From Lachnospiraceae bacterium UBA4381 (GTDB lineage Bacteria > Bacillota > Clostridia > Lachnospirales > Lachnospiraceae), in contig DGRT01000050.1 of NCBI GenBank assembly GCA_002391105.1, positions 1 to 14,402 on the forward strand: DNA of 14,402 nucleotides, in the 5' to 3' direction. The notes beneath the pieces were generated by a model. That model made no database searches. It was not told the origin of the DNA and saw only the letters and a list, made by a program, of their open reading frames with translations. Both the position numbers and the translations under genes were made by a program. This document shows positions 1 to 7,379 of this stretch, one piece after another. The first letter of the stretch is position 1; every line of letters begins with the position of its first letter.

Positions 1-516
1 ATATATCTTACCATGAAGATACCCAATATAGAGATACGCAGTATATATACCAATCAGATAAGTAGCTGGTTTGACAAACAGGTAAAGGAAACTGACAGAG
101 GTGTACTTAACAAGGCTGTATTGGAAGGCAATACAGAAGAAATAGAAAACTACGTGAGTGAGCTGCTTGCCAAGACTATAAGCGTATTTGACAGCGACGA
201 AGCCTTCTATCATGGATTTTTCCTTTCGCTTCTTTATAGCGTACCGAATTATTCACCAAGGTCTAATCGCGAGGAAGGAGACGGACGTCCGGATATAGTA
301 TTATACCCTGATCGTCCGAAAGATCCGGCAATCATCTTTGAGATAAAGACTAGAAAGAAGTTCAATGAGATGGAAGCAGGTCTTCGCGAAGCATACGACC
401 AGATAAGAGATAAAAAGTATGAAGAAGGCGTACTTGAAGACGGTTATATGGGCGTCAAATCCTACGGAATATGTTTTTGTAAGAAAAGCTGCATAGTGGG
501 AGCATATGAAAGATAA
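1..516 (+). CDS. C-terminal part of AAA-ATPase-like / PD-(D/E)XK nuclease superfamily protein (5' end outside window)
   Basis: The frame is open to the first base and reads I-Y-L-T before the first Met at 13, so this is the tail of a longer protein. Seen: a Y-L-x-M-K-I-P-N-x-E-I-R-x-I-Y stretch, which I know as the junction after the AAA-ATPase-like domain in this family, then a nuclease-like fold. It has the Asp of RPDIVLY (codon 292-294) and, about 16 residues on, the E-I-K of FEIKT (340-348), matching the D...ExK core of PD-(D/E)XK enzymes. In the known family, an N-terminal P-loop ATPase domain precedes this PDDEXK_9 domain; such genes are often multicopy in gut Clostridia and Bacteroidetes, and their biological role is not settled. 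Met13 is probably internal, not the start. The next gene follows after 17 bp with its own strong ribosome binding site. Confidence 0.85.
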   Translation: MYLTMKIPNIEIRSIYTNQISSWFDKQVKETDRGVLNKAVLEGNTEEIENYVSELLAKTISVFDSDEAFYHGFFLSLLYSVPNYSPRSNREEGDGRPDIVLYPDRPKDPAIIFEIKTRKKFNEMEAGLREAYDQIRDKKYEEGVLEDGYMGVKSYGICFCKKSCIVGAYER

Positions 517-533
517 AAACCATAGGAGGCAGT

Positions 534-1103
534 ATGAAGGATATACTTTTTATAAATGCGTGTGTCAGGAAAGACTCAAGAACTAAAAGGCTTGCGGATA
601 CGCTGTTGTCTCAGCTTAACAAGCCGTATGAAGAGGTGACTCTGAAGGATATAACATTTCCTGTAGTTGATGAAAGCTTCCTTAATGAGAGGGACCGCCT
701 TTCTTCCAAACATGAGTTTGATGCGCCGATATTTAAGTGGGCAAAACAGTTTGTCGAAGCAAGAGAGATAGTGATAGCAGCTCCTTTTTGGGACCTGTCA
801 TTTCCGGCTGCCCTGAAGCAATACTTTGAGCTGGTAAATGTAGTTGGCATTACTTTCAAATATACGGAGGAAGGAGTTCCGGTCGGACTGTGCAATGCAG
901 GAAGAATCTTTGTGGTAACTACAGCCGGTGGGTATTATGTACCGGAGGAATATGGATTTGGCTATATAAAAGCACTGGCAGAGGGATACTATGGAATCCG
1001 GGATGTCAGATTGATAAGCGCTGCAGGGCTTGACATTATCGGGGCGGATGTAGAGGAGATACTTTCATCAGCAGAGAATAAAATAAGACTTATAAAGGAC
1101 TGA
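534..1103 (+). CDS. NAD(P)H-dependent FMN oxidoreductase, flavodoxin-like fold (AzoR-like)
   Basis: A 189-residue cytoplasmic protein with the flavodoxin-like fold of FMN-dependent NADH:quinone/azo reductases. Seen: an N-terminal beta strand and phosphate-binding loop region (ILFINACVRKDSRT, residues 4-17), a middle block with APFWDLSFPAALKQYF (about 83-98) that aligns with the P-W/F-N/D-x-x-x-P-A-x-L-K-x-Y motif of the family, followed by V-G-I-T-F-K-Y and a Thr-Ala-Gly-Gly-Tyr-Tyr turn near 130-135 that would contact the flavin. Length is close to the usual 190-210. The start is supported by AGGAGG at 524-529, four bases before the ATG. Physiological substrate cannot be told; family members reduce quinones, azo dyes or nitro compounds as a side activity. 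No partner gene points to a pathway. Confidence 0.85.
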   Translation: MKDILFINACVRKDSRTKRLADTLLSQLNKPYEEVTLKDITFPVVDESFLNERDRLSSKHEFDAPIFKWAKQFVEAREIVIAAPFWDLSFPAALKQYFELVNVVGITFKYTEEGVPVGLCNAGRIFVVTTAGGYYVPEEYGFGYIKALAEGYYGIRDVRLISAAGLDIIGADVEEILSSAENKIRLIKD

Positions 1104-1155
1104 GAGTAAATTAGTTTTTTGTGAACGATGCTTTAATATGCAAAAATGGATCTGA

Positions 1156-1178
1156 AACAGGCTGGTGATGTGCCTGTT
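1156..1178 (+). promoter_or_regulatory. Inverted repeat in the leader of rnz
   Basis: A perfect 7-bp inverted repeat, AACAGGC (1156-1162) and GCCTGTT (1172-1178), with a 9-base loop. No U-run follows, so it is not a standard terminator. It ends about 10 bases before the purine-rich ribosome binding site of rnz and could affect its translation or mRNA stability; this is inference. Confidence 0.35.
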
Positions 1179-1203
1179 AATTAAACAAGGAAAGGAAAAA
1201 TAT

Positions 1204-2127
1204 ATGATAGATGTATGTCTGCTTGGAACGGGGGGCATGATGCCGCTTCCGTATAGAGCACTTACTTCACTCATGCTTAGATATAATGGCAGCAGTATAA
1301 TGGTTGACTGTGGAGAAGCAACCCAGATTTCCATCAGAAGAAGGGGATGGAGCTTTAATCCGATAGATGTTATCTTTATTACGCATTTTCATGCTGATCA
1401 TATAAGTGGTCTTCCGGGACTTCTGCTGGCAATGGGAAATGCTGACAGGCGCGAACCTGTAACAATAGTAGGTCCTCAGGGGATAGAGCATGTTGTCAGG
1501 TCGCTGCTGGTTATAGCTCCCCGACTTCCATTTCAGGTTAACTGTATAGAGCTGGATATAGATAAAGCTGAAGAGGTTATGGAAATCGCCGGACTCAGAG
1601 TGAAAGCCTTCAAGGTAAACCACAATATGCTTTGCTATGGATATAGCTTTGAACTGGACAGAGCCGGTAGATTTGATGCTGATGCAGCCAGAGCTCTCGG
1701 ACTTCCGGTTCAGTTCTGGAGCAGGCTTCAGAAGGGCGAAGAGGTCGAGTATGAGGGTAAGATATATACAGGGGATATGGTTATGGGACCGTCAAGACGC
1801 GGGCTGAAGCTGACCTATACAACGGATACAAGACCTACCGAGAAGATAGTGCAGGAAGCAACGGGAGCGGATCTTTTTATCTGTGAAGGCATGTATGGTG
1901 AAAATGATGCTGAATCTCTCGCGAAGGCAAAGGAGAAGAAGCACATGACCATGCAGGAGGCTGCGGAAATAGCGAAGAAGGCGCAGCCTAAGGAGATGTG
2001 GCTGACACACTATTCACCTTCCATGGTGAAGCCGGAGCAGTATGCCGATTCTGTATGTGAGATATTCCCAAGAACTATTGTCAGCAAAGACAGAAGGACG
2101 GTAGAGCTCAACTTCGAAGAGGAGTAA
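1204..2127 (+). CDS. rnz: Ribonuclease Z (tRNA 3'-end processing endonuclease, ElaC family)
   Basis: A 307-residue metallo-beta-lactamase fold nuclease that cuts tRNA precursors 3' of the discriminator base. Seen: N-terminal LLGTGGMMP, the first zinc motif T-H-F-H-A-D-H at residues 60-66 (His61, His63, Asp65, His66), a further metal-ligand-type His in the VNHNM block near residue 140, the TTDTRP block near 206-211, FICEGMY near 220-226, and the C-terminal MWLTHYSPS block holding the last metal-binding His. This order is that of bacterial RNase Z. The open frame extends up to 1165, but Met at 1204 begins at the conserved M-x-D-V-C-L-L-G-T-G-G start and has AAGGAAAGGA at 1188-1197, so 1204 is preferred. 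Many clostridial genomes encode CCA in their tRNA genes only in part, so RNase Z is expected to act on CCA-less precursors. It faces the next gene tail to tail, 20 bp apart. Confidence 0.93.
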   Translation: MIDVCLLGTGGMMPLPYRALTSLMLRYNGSSIMVDCGEATQISIRRRGWSFNPIDVIFITHFHADHISGLPGLLLAMGNADRREPVTIVGPQGIEHVVRSLLVIAPRLPFQVNCIELDIDKAEEVMEIAGLRVKAFKVNHNMLCYGYSFELDRAGRFDADAARALGLPVQFWSRLQKGEEVEYEGKIYTGDMVMGPSRRGLKLTYTTDTRPTEKIVQEATGADLFICEGMYGENDAESLAKAKEKKHMTMQEAAEIAKKAQPKEMWLTHYSPSMVKPEQYADSVCEIFPRTIVSKDRRTVELNFEEE

Positions 2128-2147
2128 AAGGTTACTGTTTCCGATTA

Positions 2148-3170
2148 TTAGATATTTTTCTTTGCTTCTTCCAGAGCATCTATTACCCTGTCGCACCACT
2201 GATCAAACTCGGGATCTTCCACCTGACATTCAGGATGAGACAGAACATAGTCAAGAGCTATTCTTACGCCCTGATCAAATCTTACCGTTGTTCTCATATC
2301 GGGAACCAGTCTTTTCAGCTTCCTGTTGTCAAATACAACCGAAACGGATTTGTCTCCTGTAAGGCTTCCCTCGAAGTCGAAGCCGTACTTGTCACCTACA
2401 GCACTTAGAAATTCTGAGGAAACATGGTAAGCCTTTAGCTCTACGCCCAGAGCGTCTGCGATGGTCTGATATATCTGATCCCATGTGAGAGTCTCATCAC
2501 CGGTTATCTGGAAAGCCTCTCCTATAGCGTGGCGGTTCCCCATAAGACCGGTATAGCCAACTGCAAAGTCCTTGTTAAATGTAAGCGTCCATAGAGAAGA
2601 ACCATCACCCTGAATGATGACGGGCTTACCTTCCATCATTCGCTTGATCACCTGATAGAATCCCTTTTTGCCGTGAACACCGAGCGGTACATTTCGCTCA
2701 TCATATGTATGACTTGGTCTTACGATAGTAACCGGGAAGCCTTCTTCACGATATTTCTTCATAAGGTACTCCTCGCAGGCAATCTTGTTACGGGAATACT
2801 CCCAGTGAGGATTTGTAAGAGTAGTACCTTCGGTTATTACATAGCTTGCAGCAGGCTTGTTGTAAGCGGATGCCGAGCTTATGTAGATATACTGCTTTGT
2901 CTTATCCTTAAATAGCCGGTAGTCTCTCTCAACCTGCTCTACCGTAAATCCAATGAATTCCCCAACAACATCAAAAGACATGCCTTCCAGTTTCTTAGCC
3001 GCAGCCTCCTCATCTGATATGTCGCAGATGAGCTGATGAACTCCATCCGGAAGCTCTGTATTTCTATTACCTCTGTTCAGAAGCCATACCTCCCAGGCAG
3101 GATCCTCTGCAAGTCTCCTGACTATTGCCATACTTATAGTTCCTGTTCCTCCAATAAATAACGCTTTCAT
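2148..3170 (-). CDS. NAD-dependent epimerase/dehydratase family protein (extended SDR)
   Basis: A 340-residue extended short-chain dehydrogenase/reductase. Seen: an N-terminal Rossmann motif G-G-T-G-x-I-S (residues 7-13) after a beta strand, an acidic Asp50 in the LICDIS strand, YISSASAY near 96-103 carrying the catalytic Ser/Thr position, and the catalytic Y-x-x-x-K as YSRNK (Tyr125, Lys129). RPSHTYDERNVPLG and QGDGSSLWTLTFNKDFA follow, blocks I know from nucleotide-sugar epimerase-like proteins widespread in Firmicutes. The frame could begin 15 bases further upstream (3185), but those bases are the AGGAGG ribosome binding site for Met at 3170, so 3170 is the start. Substrate is unknown; the family includes sugar-nucleotide epimerases and reductases, and no polysaccharide genes lie beside it. 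It is transcribed towards rnz and away from tsaD. Confidence 0.85.
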   Translation of the reverse strand: MKALFIGGTGTISMAIVRRLAEDPAWEVWLLNRGNRNTELPDGVHQLICDISDEEAAAKKLEGMSFDVVGEFIGFTVEQVERDYRLFKDKTKQYIYISSASAYNKPAASYVITEGTTLTNPHWEYSRNKIACEEYLMKKYREEGFPVTIVRPSHTYDERNVPLGVHGKKGFYQVIKRMMEGKPVIIQGDGSSLWTLTFNKDFAVGYTGLMGNRHAIGEAFQITGDETLTWDQIYQTIADALGVELKAYHVSSEFLSAVGDKYGFDFEGSLTGDKSVSVVFDNRKLKRLVPDMRTTVRFDQGVRIALDYVLSHPECQVEDPEFDQWCDRVIDALEEAKKNI

Positions 3171-3298
3171 ACGTAACCTCCTCATAAAGTGTGGAATGTT
3201 TAGTTATTTAAGAATCGATGTACTAAATCAACTGCTACCAAGTATATAGCATATATATAATGAATAATACCCGAAAACAAACATAAAACAATCAGTTT
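3171..3298. other. Divergent intergenic region between the epimerase gene and tsaD
   Basis: A/T-rich and without any convincing ORF. It holds the tsaD promoter at its right edge. For the minus-strand epimerase gene only a weak candidate is visible: TATACT (minus strand, 3246-3241), without a good -35. The stretch 3247-3268 is a run of alternating AT. Confidence 0.4.
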
Positions 3299-3327
3299 TT
3301 GACATTTTAATTATAATTTCGTATGAT
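3299..3327 (+). promoter_or_regulatory. Predicted sigma-A promoter for tsaD-ispD
   Basis: A consensus -35 TTGACA (3299-3304), a 17-bp spacer and TATGAT (3322-3327, five of six matches) form one of the best housekeeping-type promoters in the window. Transcription should begin near 3334, giving a leader of about 75 bases before the tsaD start. Confidence 0.75.
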
Positions 3328-3346
3328 AGGTTACTGATGAACGAGA

Positions 3347-3379
3347 GAGGTTTTACGGTTTGCAGAATCCTAAGACCTC
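3347..3379 (+). promoter_or_regulatory. Leader hairpin upstream of tsaD
   Basis: GAGGTTTTA (3347-3355) can pair with TAAGACCTC (3371-3379), nine pairs including one U.G wobble, with a 15-base loop. It lies between the predicted transcription start and the ribosome binding site (AGGTGA, 3398-3403). There is no U-tract, so termination is unlikely; a structural or regulatory role is only inferred. Confidence 0.35.
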
Positions 3380-3409
3380 CGGAATATTCAAACGATCAGG
3401 TGAATGAAA

Positions 3410-4447
3410 ATGGCAAATATATTAGGAATAGAAACCTCTTGTGATGAAACTGCGGCAGCGGTTGTTGCAGATGGAAGAGAGGTAATATCAAATGTTATCT
3501 ATACCCAGATTCCTACCCATACCCTTTATGGCGGCGTTGTACCGGAAATAGCCTCCAGAGAGCATGTGCTGAAGATCAATCAGGTGATAAAAAAAGCGCT
3601 GAAGGATGCTGATATGACCTGGGAGGATATAGATGCGATAGCAGTAACCTATGGACCGGGACTGGTGGGACCTCTTCTTATAGGAGTAAGCACGGCAAAG
3701 GCGATAGCTTATGCGAAGAATATCCCGTTGGTGGGAGTGAATCATATAGAGGGACATATCTGCGCCAATTATCTGTCTGACGGATCTTTAAATGCTGCCA
3801 CACAGAATATAATGAAACCACCATATATGTGTCTGGTGGCATCCGGTGGTCATTCCCATATAGTAAGGGTGGATGACTATACAGAATATACTATAATAGG
3901 AAGAACCCATGATGATGCAGCCGGTGAAGCCTTTGACAAGGTGGCAAGAGCTATAGGCCTGGGTTATCCCGGTGGTCCAAAGGTAGATAAACTGGCAAGG
4001 GAAGGTAATCCTCATGCCATTCAGTTTCCGAGAGCAAGCGTTGGAGATTCGCCATATGATTTTTCATTTAGCGGAATCAAGTCTGCGGTTCTTAACTATC
4101 TGAACGGGGCTGCTATGAAGGGGGAAGAGGTAAATAAGGCTGATGTGGCGGCTTCCTTCCAGCAGGCGGTTATAGATGTACTGGTTGATCATACTGTTCA
4201 GGCTGCACTGGACTATCATATGGATGCAGTGGCGCTGGCAGGAGGAGTGGCAGCTAATTCGCTGCTCAGGGAAACCATGAAGGAAAGAGCAGAGGCAAAG
4301 GGGCTTGGATTCCACTGCCCGAAGCTGATATACTGTACAGATAATGGTGCTATGATTGCTGCTGCGGGTTACCATGAATTTATGGCAGGAAGACTTGCTG
4401 ATCTGTATCTCAATGCTGTACCGAATCTGAAGATCGGGCAGAGATAA
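3410..4447 (+). CDS. tsaD: tRNA N6-adenosine threonylcarbamoyltransferase TsaD
   Basis: A 345-residue ASKHA-fold enzyme (Kae1/Qri7/YgjD family) that transfers the threonylcarbamoyl group from threonylcarbamoyl-AMP to A37 of ANN-decoding tRNAs, working with TsaB and TsaE. Seen: the N-terminal LGIETSCDETAAAVV, GGVVPEIASREH near 41-52, the metal-binding H-I-E-G-H (His112 and His116), SGGHSHIV near 145-152, the DDAAGEAFDKVAR block at 168-180 with GYPGGP after it, and C-terminal AGGVAANS and CTDNGAMIA. Length is normal. An ATG lies at 3404, but the Shine-Dalgarno AGGTGA (3398-3403) would then touch the start; Met at 3410 gives a 6-base spacing and begins M-A-N-I-L-G-I-E-T-S-C, so it is preferred. 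tsaB and tsaE are not in the window. ispD follows after 45 bp, probably on the same transcript. Confidence 0.96.
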   Translation: MANILGIETSCDETAAAVVADGREVISNVIYTQIPTHTLYGGVVPEIASREHVLKINQVIKKALKDADMTWEDIDAIAVTYGPGLVGPLLIGVSTAKAIAYAKNIPLVGVNHIEGHICANYLSDGSLNAATQNIMKPPYMCLVASGGHSHIVRVDDYTEYTIIGRTHDDAAGEAFDKVARAIGLGYPGGPKVDKLAREGNPHAIQFPRASVGDSPYDFSFSGIKSAVLNYLNGAAMKGEEVNKADVAASFQQAVIDVLVDHTVQAALDYHMDAVALAGGVAANSLLRETMKERAEAKGLGFHCPKLIYCTDNGAMIAAAGYHEFMAGRLADLYLNAVPNLKIGQR

Positions 4448-4492
4448 TTTGTAAAGTTTCAAAATGGAATAGATATATAAGGTGGAGGAAGT

Positions 4493-5173
4493 ATGGTAAG
4501 TGCTATAATTCTTGCGGCGGGTAAAGGCAGCAGGATGAATTCGGATACTGCTAAGCAGTTTATGGAAATAAATGGGAAGCCGCTTCTCTATTACAGTCTC
4601 AGGGTATTTGATGCAAGTATAGTTGATGAGATAATTCTGGTCACAAGAGGAAGTGATATAGATTATGTAAGAACTGAGATAGTGGAAAGATATGGCTTTC
4701 AGAAGGTGCGCAGGATAGTGGCAGGAGGAAAGGAGAGATTCAATTCCGTCTCCAAAGGCTTAAAGGCCTGTGACAAGAGAAATAAGATAATTATGATTCA
4801 CGATGCGGCAAGGCCATGCGTTACAAACCGTATGATACTTGACAGTATCTCAGGTGCCAGAAGGTTTAAGGCATGTACAGTTGCCATGCCGGTTAAGGAT
4901 ACTATAAAAATAGTGGATGAAAATGGATTCGGAGTGGAAACTCCTGATAGAAGAACCCTGTATCAGCTTCAAACTCCGCAGACCTTTGAAAGAGGTGTGC
5001 TGGAGGAAGCGTATGACAGACTGAGGCTTAGTGGAGATACAGATATCACCGATGACACCATGATACTTGAACGGTATATGGATATACAGTCCAAGATGAT
5101 AGAAGGTTCTTATGAGAATATCAAAGTGACAACACCTGAAGATATAAAAATAGCAGAAGCATATCTTTCGTGA
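4493..5173 (+). CDS. ispD: 2-C-methyl-D-erythritol 4-phosphate cytidylyltransferase IspD
   Basis: A 226-residue nucleotidyltransferase of the non-mevalonate (MEP) isoprenoid pathway, joining CTP to MEP to give CDP-methylerythritol. Seen: the glycine-rich AAGKGSRM loop (8-15) followed by K-Q-F (21-23) and NGKPLLYYSL, AGGKERFNSVSKGL (77-90) for base recognition, HDAARP (103-108), PVKDTIK (133-139), TPQTF (161-165), TDITDD (183-188) and a C-terminal NIKVTTPEDIKIAE (209-222). These match IspD in order. The relatives TarI/IspD-like ribitol phosphate cytidylyltransferases share the fold; the short length, the RFNSVSKGL motif and the absence of teichoic acid neighbours favour IspD. GGAGG at 4484-4488 precedes the ATG by four bases. 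It follows tsaD closely and likely shares its promoter. Confidence 0.92.
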   Translation: MVSAIILAAGKGSRMNSDTAKQFMEINGKPLLYYSLRVFDASIVDEIILVTRGSDIDYVRTEIVERYGFQKVRRIVAGGKERFNSVSKGLKACDKRNKIIMIHDAARPCVTNRMILDSISGARRFKACTVAMPVKDTIKIVDENGFGVETPDRRTLYQLQTPQTFERGVLEEAYDRLRLSGDTDITDDTMILERYMDIQSKMIEGSYENIKVTTPEDIKIAEAYLS

Positions 5174-5309
5174 TGCGAGCAGGGAAAATGTAATCAGGAG
5201 AAATGCTGTCTGGAAGAAAACAATAAGGTGCAGTAAGGAATAAAACAGGAAGACAGTATCGTAGATATTGTGGCTCAGTGAATGTGCCGGAAAAATTATG
5301 GAGGAAAAC
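5174..5309. other. Intergenic spacer between ispD and the DUF885 lipoprotein gene
   Basis: 136 bases with no ORF of note. A spaced 6-bp inverted repeat, CTGTCT (about 5208-5213) and AGACAG (about 5251-5256), is present but its loop is roughly 37 bases. No terminator and no convincing promoter were seen, so the downstream gene may be read from ispD or from a promoter I cannot recognise. Confidence 0.3.
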
Positions 5310-7247
5310 GTGAAGATAGATAAGTGTAAGATTAAAAAAAATATAGCTCTGATGCTGGTGCTCATGCTGATATTTTCCGTAAGCGGATGCGGAAGTCAGG
5401 AGACCTTCTATGAAACCGGACTTGGCGGACTGGGAAGTGCAAATGGAACAGGACTCGCAAGCGGAGATGAGGGTGATGACGAGGATTCCGGAGAAGATAG
5501 CGGTGACAGCGACACTGTTGATTACGTAGAGCAGGAATATGCTGAAACAGAAAATGCTGATTTTCAGGAATTTATCTGGAATTATTTTAAGGATACTGTA
5601 ACAGACAGCGCTATGAGCTATAACCAGTACATTATGTATGACGATTCCTATGATCTGGATAAGGACAGTATTGTAGCCACTCTTGGGGATGCAACGATAA
5701 GTGATGCGACCATAGCAGAAGACAAAAAAGAGGATGAGGATTTCTATAACGAACTTCTGGAGTTCGAGGATGCAGAACTTACAGAGGACGAAAGATTTAC
5801 CTATGAATGTATGAAGTGCGATACAGAGATAGCCATGCATTATTATGACAATCCTTATCTGGATGATCCATTTTCACCTATGAGAGGACTTCAGTCTAAT
5901 ATAGTCAGTGCATTTCTGGAATACCGTTTTGATGATAAAGGGGATATAGACGATTATCTTGAGATGCTTTCTCAGGTTCGCGATTATTTTGGTGGGATGA
6001 TAGAGTATGAAAAAGCGAGGTCTGAAAAGGGCCTGTTCATGAATGACAAAAATGCAGACGATGTTATACAGCAATGTGATGACATGCTGGAGAAGACAGA
6101 AGACAATATAATGATCACAGAGTTTGGCGAAATGCTGGGTAAGCTGGACTTTATTACCGCCGAGGAGAAGGCTGCCTACGAGGAGACTAATAAGGAGATA
6201 GTGCTAAGTACAGTGCTTCCTGCCTTTGAAGACCTGAAGGCGGCATTTCAGGAACTTAAGGGTACCTGCAAAAATGAAAATGGACTATATTACTTTGACG
6301 GTGGAAAGGATTTTTATCAGAATTATATCTTTCCGGTTTATTCAGGTTCTGCTAAAACCGTAGATGAGGAAATAGCTTTTCTTGATAGTCGTGCAAATAC
6401 TCTTATAACGAATATGATGACGCTGTCATATTCATATCCGGACGCATATCAGGATTACTCTGACAATTATGGTGAATTCTTCAAGATATATGATGATTTG
6501 GGACCGAAGGGAATCATTGATATGCTTCAGGAAGACTATATGGAGGATTTCCCGTTTGAAGAGAAGGTTCCATTTGAGGTTGATTATATGTCGGATACTC
6601 TGTCAAAGCTGCATAAATCAACCCTTGCTTATTACAATACCAATCCGGCGGACAATCCGGACTATAACATTATCAAGGTAAATTCACTCAGCACTGAGGG
6701 CGTATTTGATACCCTTGCACATGAGAGCTTCCCTGGACATGCATTCCAGTTCTGGTATTTCAGAAGTACTAAGCCTAATCCGGGTCGTATCCTTGAAAGC
6801 AACCTGGGTTATGTAGAGGGATGGGCTGTATATAGTGCATATCAGACATGTCTCAAATGTGATCTTGACGGAAGGGAAAATGCTGATATTATCATGCAGC
6901 TCAATAATATTGATCAGGAATTTGGCTATCTGATGGCAGAACGTGTTGATCTGGGAGTTAATTACGAGGGCTGGACCTATGATGATGCCCTTGACTATCT
7001 GAGCGAATGGGGTATGGGCGAGGATGCGCTGGAGTACTGGTTTGATGCAGCAACAGGCGATCCGGGTATATTCCTGAGCTACAGTGTTGGCTACTATGAA
7101 ATGAATGAGCTGAGAGAAAAGGCTGAAGATGCACTTGGAGACAAGTTCGTCGCAAAGGATTTCCATAAGGTTATACTTGATGCAGGTCCATGCCAGTATG
7201 CAATGCTGGAGAAAAAAGTGGATAAGTATATACATGATAATCAGTAG
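5310..7247 (+). CDS. DUF885 family putative zinc metallopeptidase, lipoprotein
   Basis: A protein of about 645 residues predicted to be lipid-anchored on the outer face of the membrane. Seen: Lys-rich n-region (residues 2-10), hydrophobic core (11-22) and lipobox V-S-G-C with the lipidated Cys27. An acidic, low-complexity linker (about 40-72, rich in Asp/Glu/Ser/Gly) precedes a long helical-looking domain. The C-terminal half carries H-E-S-F-P-G-H (His471, Glu472, His477) and, 26 residues on, E-G-W-A-V-Y with Glu503, the signature of the DUF885 family and consistent with a zinc-dependent hydrolase. Start: ATGs at 5268 and 5298 are in frame, but the strong TGGAGGAA (5299-5306) lies correctly for GTG at 5310, which also gives a compact lipoprotein signal. 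The natural substrate is not established for the family; a peptidase role is likely. It stands alone, between ispD and the cell-wall-binding protein gene. Confidence 0.85.
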   Translation: MKIDKCKIKKNIALMLVLMLIFSVSGCGSQETFYETGLGGLGSANGTGLASGDEGDDEDSGEDSGDSDTVDYVEQEYAETENADFQEFIWNYFKDTVTDSAMSYNQYIMYDDSYDLDKDSIVATLGDATISDATIAEDKKEDEDFYNELLEFEDAELTEDERFTYECMKCDTEIAMHYYDNPYLDDPFSPMRGLQSNIVSAFLEYRFDDKGDIDDYLEMLSQVRDYFGGMIEYEKARSEKGLFMNDKNADDVIQQCDDMLEKTEDNIMITEFGEMLGKLDFITAEEKAAYEETNKEIVLSTVLPAFEDLKAAFQELKGTCKNENGLYYFDGGKDFYQNYIFPVYSGSAKTVDEEIAFLDSRANTLITNMMTLSYSYPDAYQDYSDNYGEFFKIYDDLGPKGIIDMLQEDYMEDFPFEEKVPFEVDYMSDTLSKLHKSTLAYYNTNPADNPDYNIIKVNSLSTEGVFDTLAHESFPGHAFQFWYFRSTKPNPGRILESNLGYVEGWAVYSAYQTCLKCDLDGRENADIIMQLNNIDQEFGYLMAERVDLGVNYEGWTYDDALDYLSEWGMGEDALEYWFDAATGDPGIFLSYSVGYYEMNELREKAEDALGDKFVAKDFHKVILDAGPCQYAMLEKKVDKYIHDNQ

Positions 7248-7251
7248 GCTC

Positions 7252-7281
7252 TTGATTTTCTCAGGAGATGAGAGTTATAAT
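7252..7281 (+). promoter_or_regulatory. Candidate promoter for the cell-wall-binding protein gene
   Basis: TTGATT (7252-7257), an 18-bp spacer and a perfect TATAAT (7276-7281). It starts five bases after the stop codon of the DUF885 gene and would give a leader of about 90 bases ahead of the ATG at 7380. Confidence 0.5.
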
Positions 7282-7313
7282 TTAATATGTTGTGAGTTTG
7301 TTATTTAAGATGA

Positions 7314-7351
7314 AAATACCGGGGAGTTGTTTTTACAATTTTCCGGTATTT
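7314..7351 (+). promoter_or_regulatory. Inverted repeat in the 5' leader of the cell-wall-binding protein gene
   Basis: AAATACCGG (7314-7322) and CCGGTATTT (7343-7351) are perfectly complementary over nine bases; inside the loop TTGT and ACAA can form a smaller stem. No U-tract follows. The structure ends about 14 bases before the GGAGAGG ribosome binding site (7366-7372). It could be a leader hairpin or a protein operator. Confidence 0.45.
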
Positions 7352-7379
7352 GAGGTCTATATAAAGGAGAGGGAAACGT

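Noticed and set aside
1111..1139. Promoter for rnz (TTAGTT and TAATAT)
   Set aside because: The -35 matches poorly; not enough to call.
4850..5840. Minus-strand ORFs of 171 and 239 residues across ispD and the DUF885 gene
   Set aside because: They are shadows of the two recognised plus-strand genes, with Cys/Ile/Phe-rich unnatural composition.
7332..7365. TTTACA and TATATAAA as a promoter of the wall-binding protein gene
   Set aside because: Spacer of 20 bp or more and the -10 abuts the ribosome binding site; the 7252-7281 element fits better.
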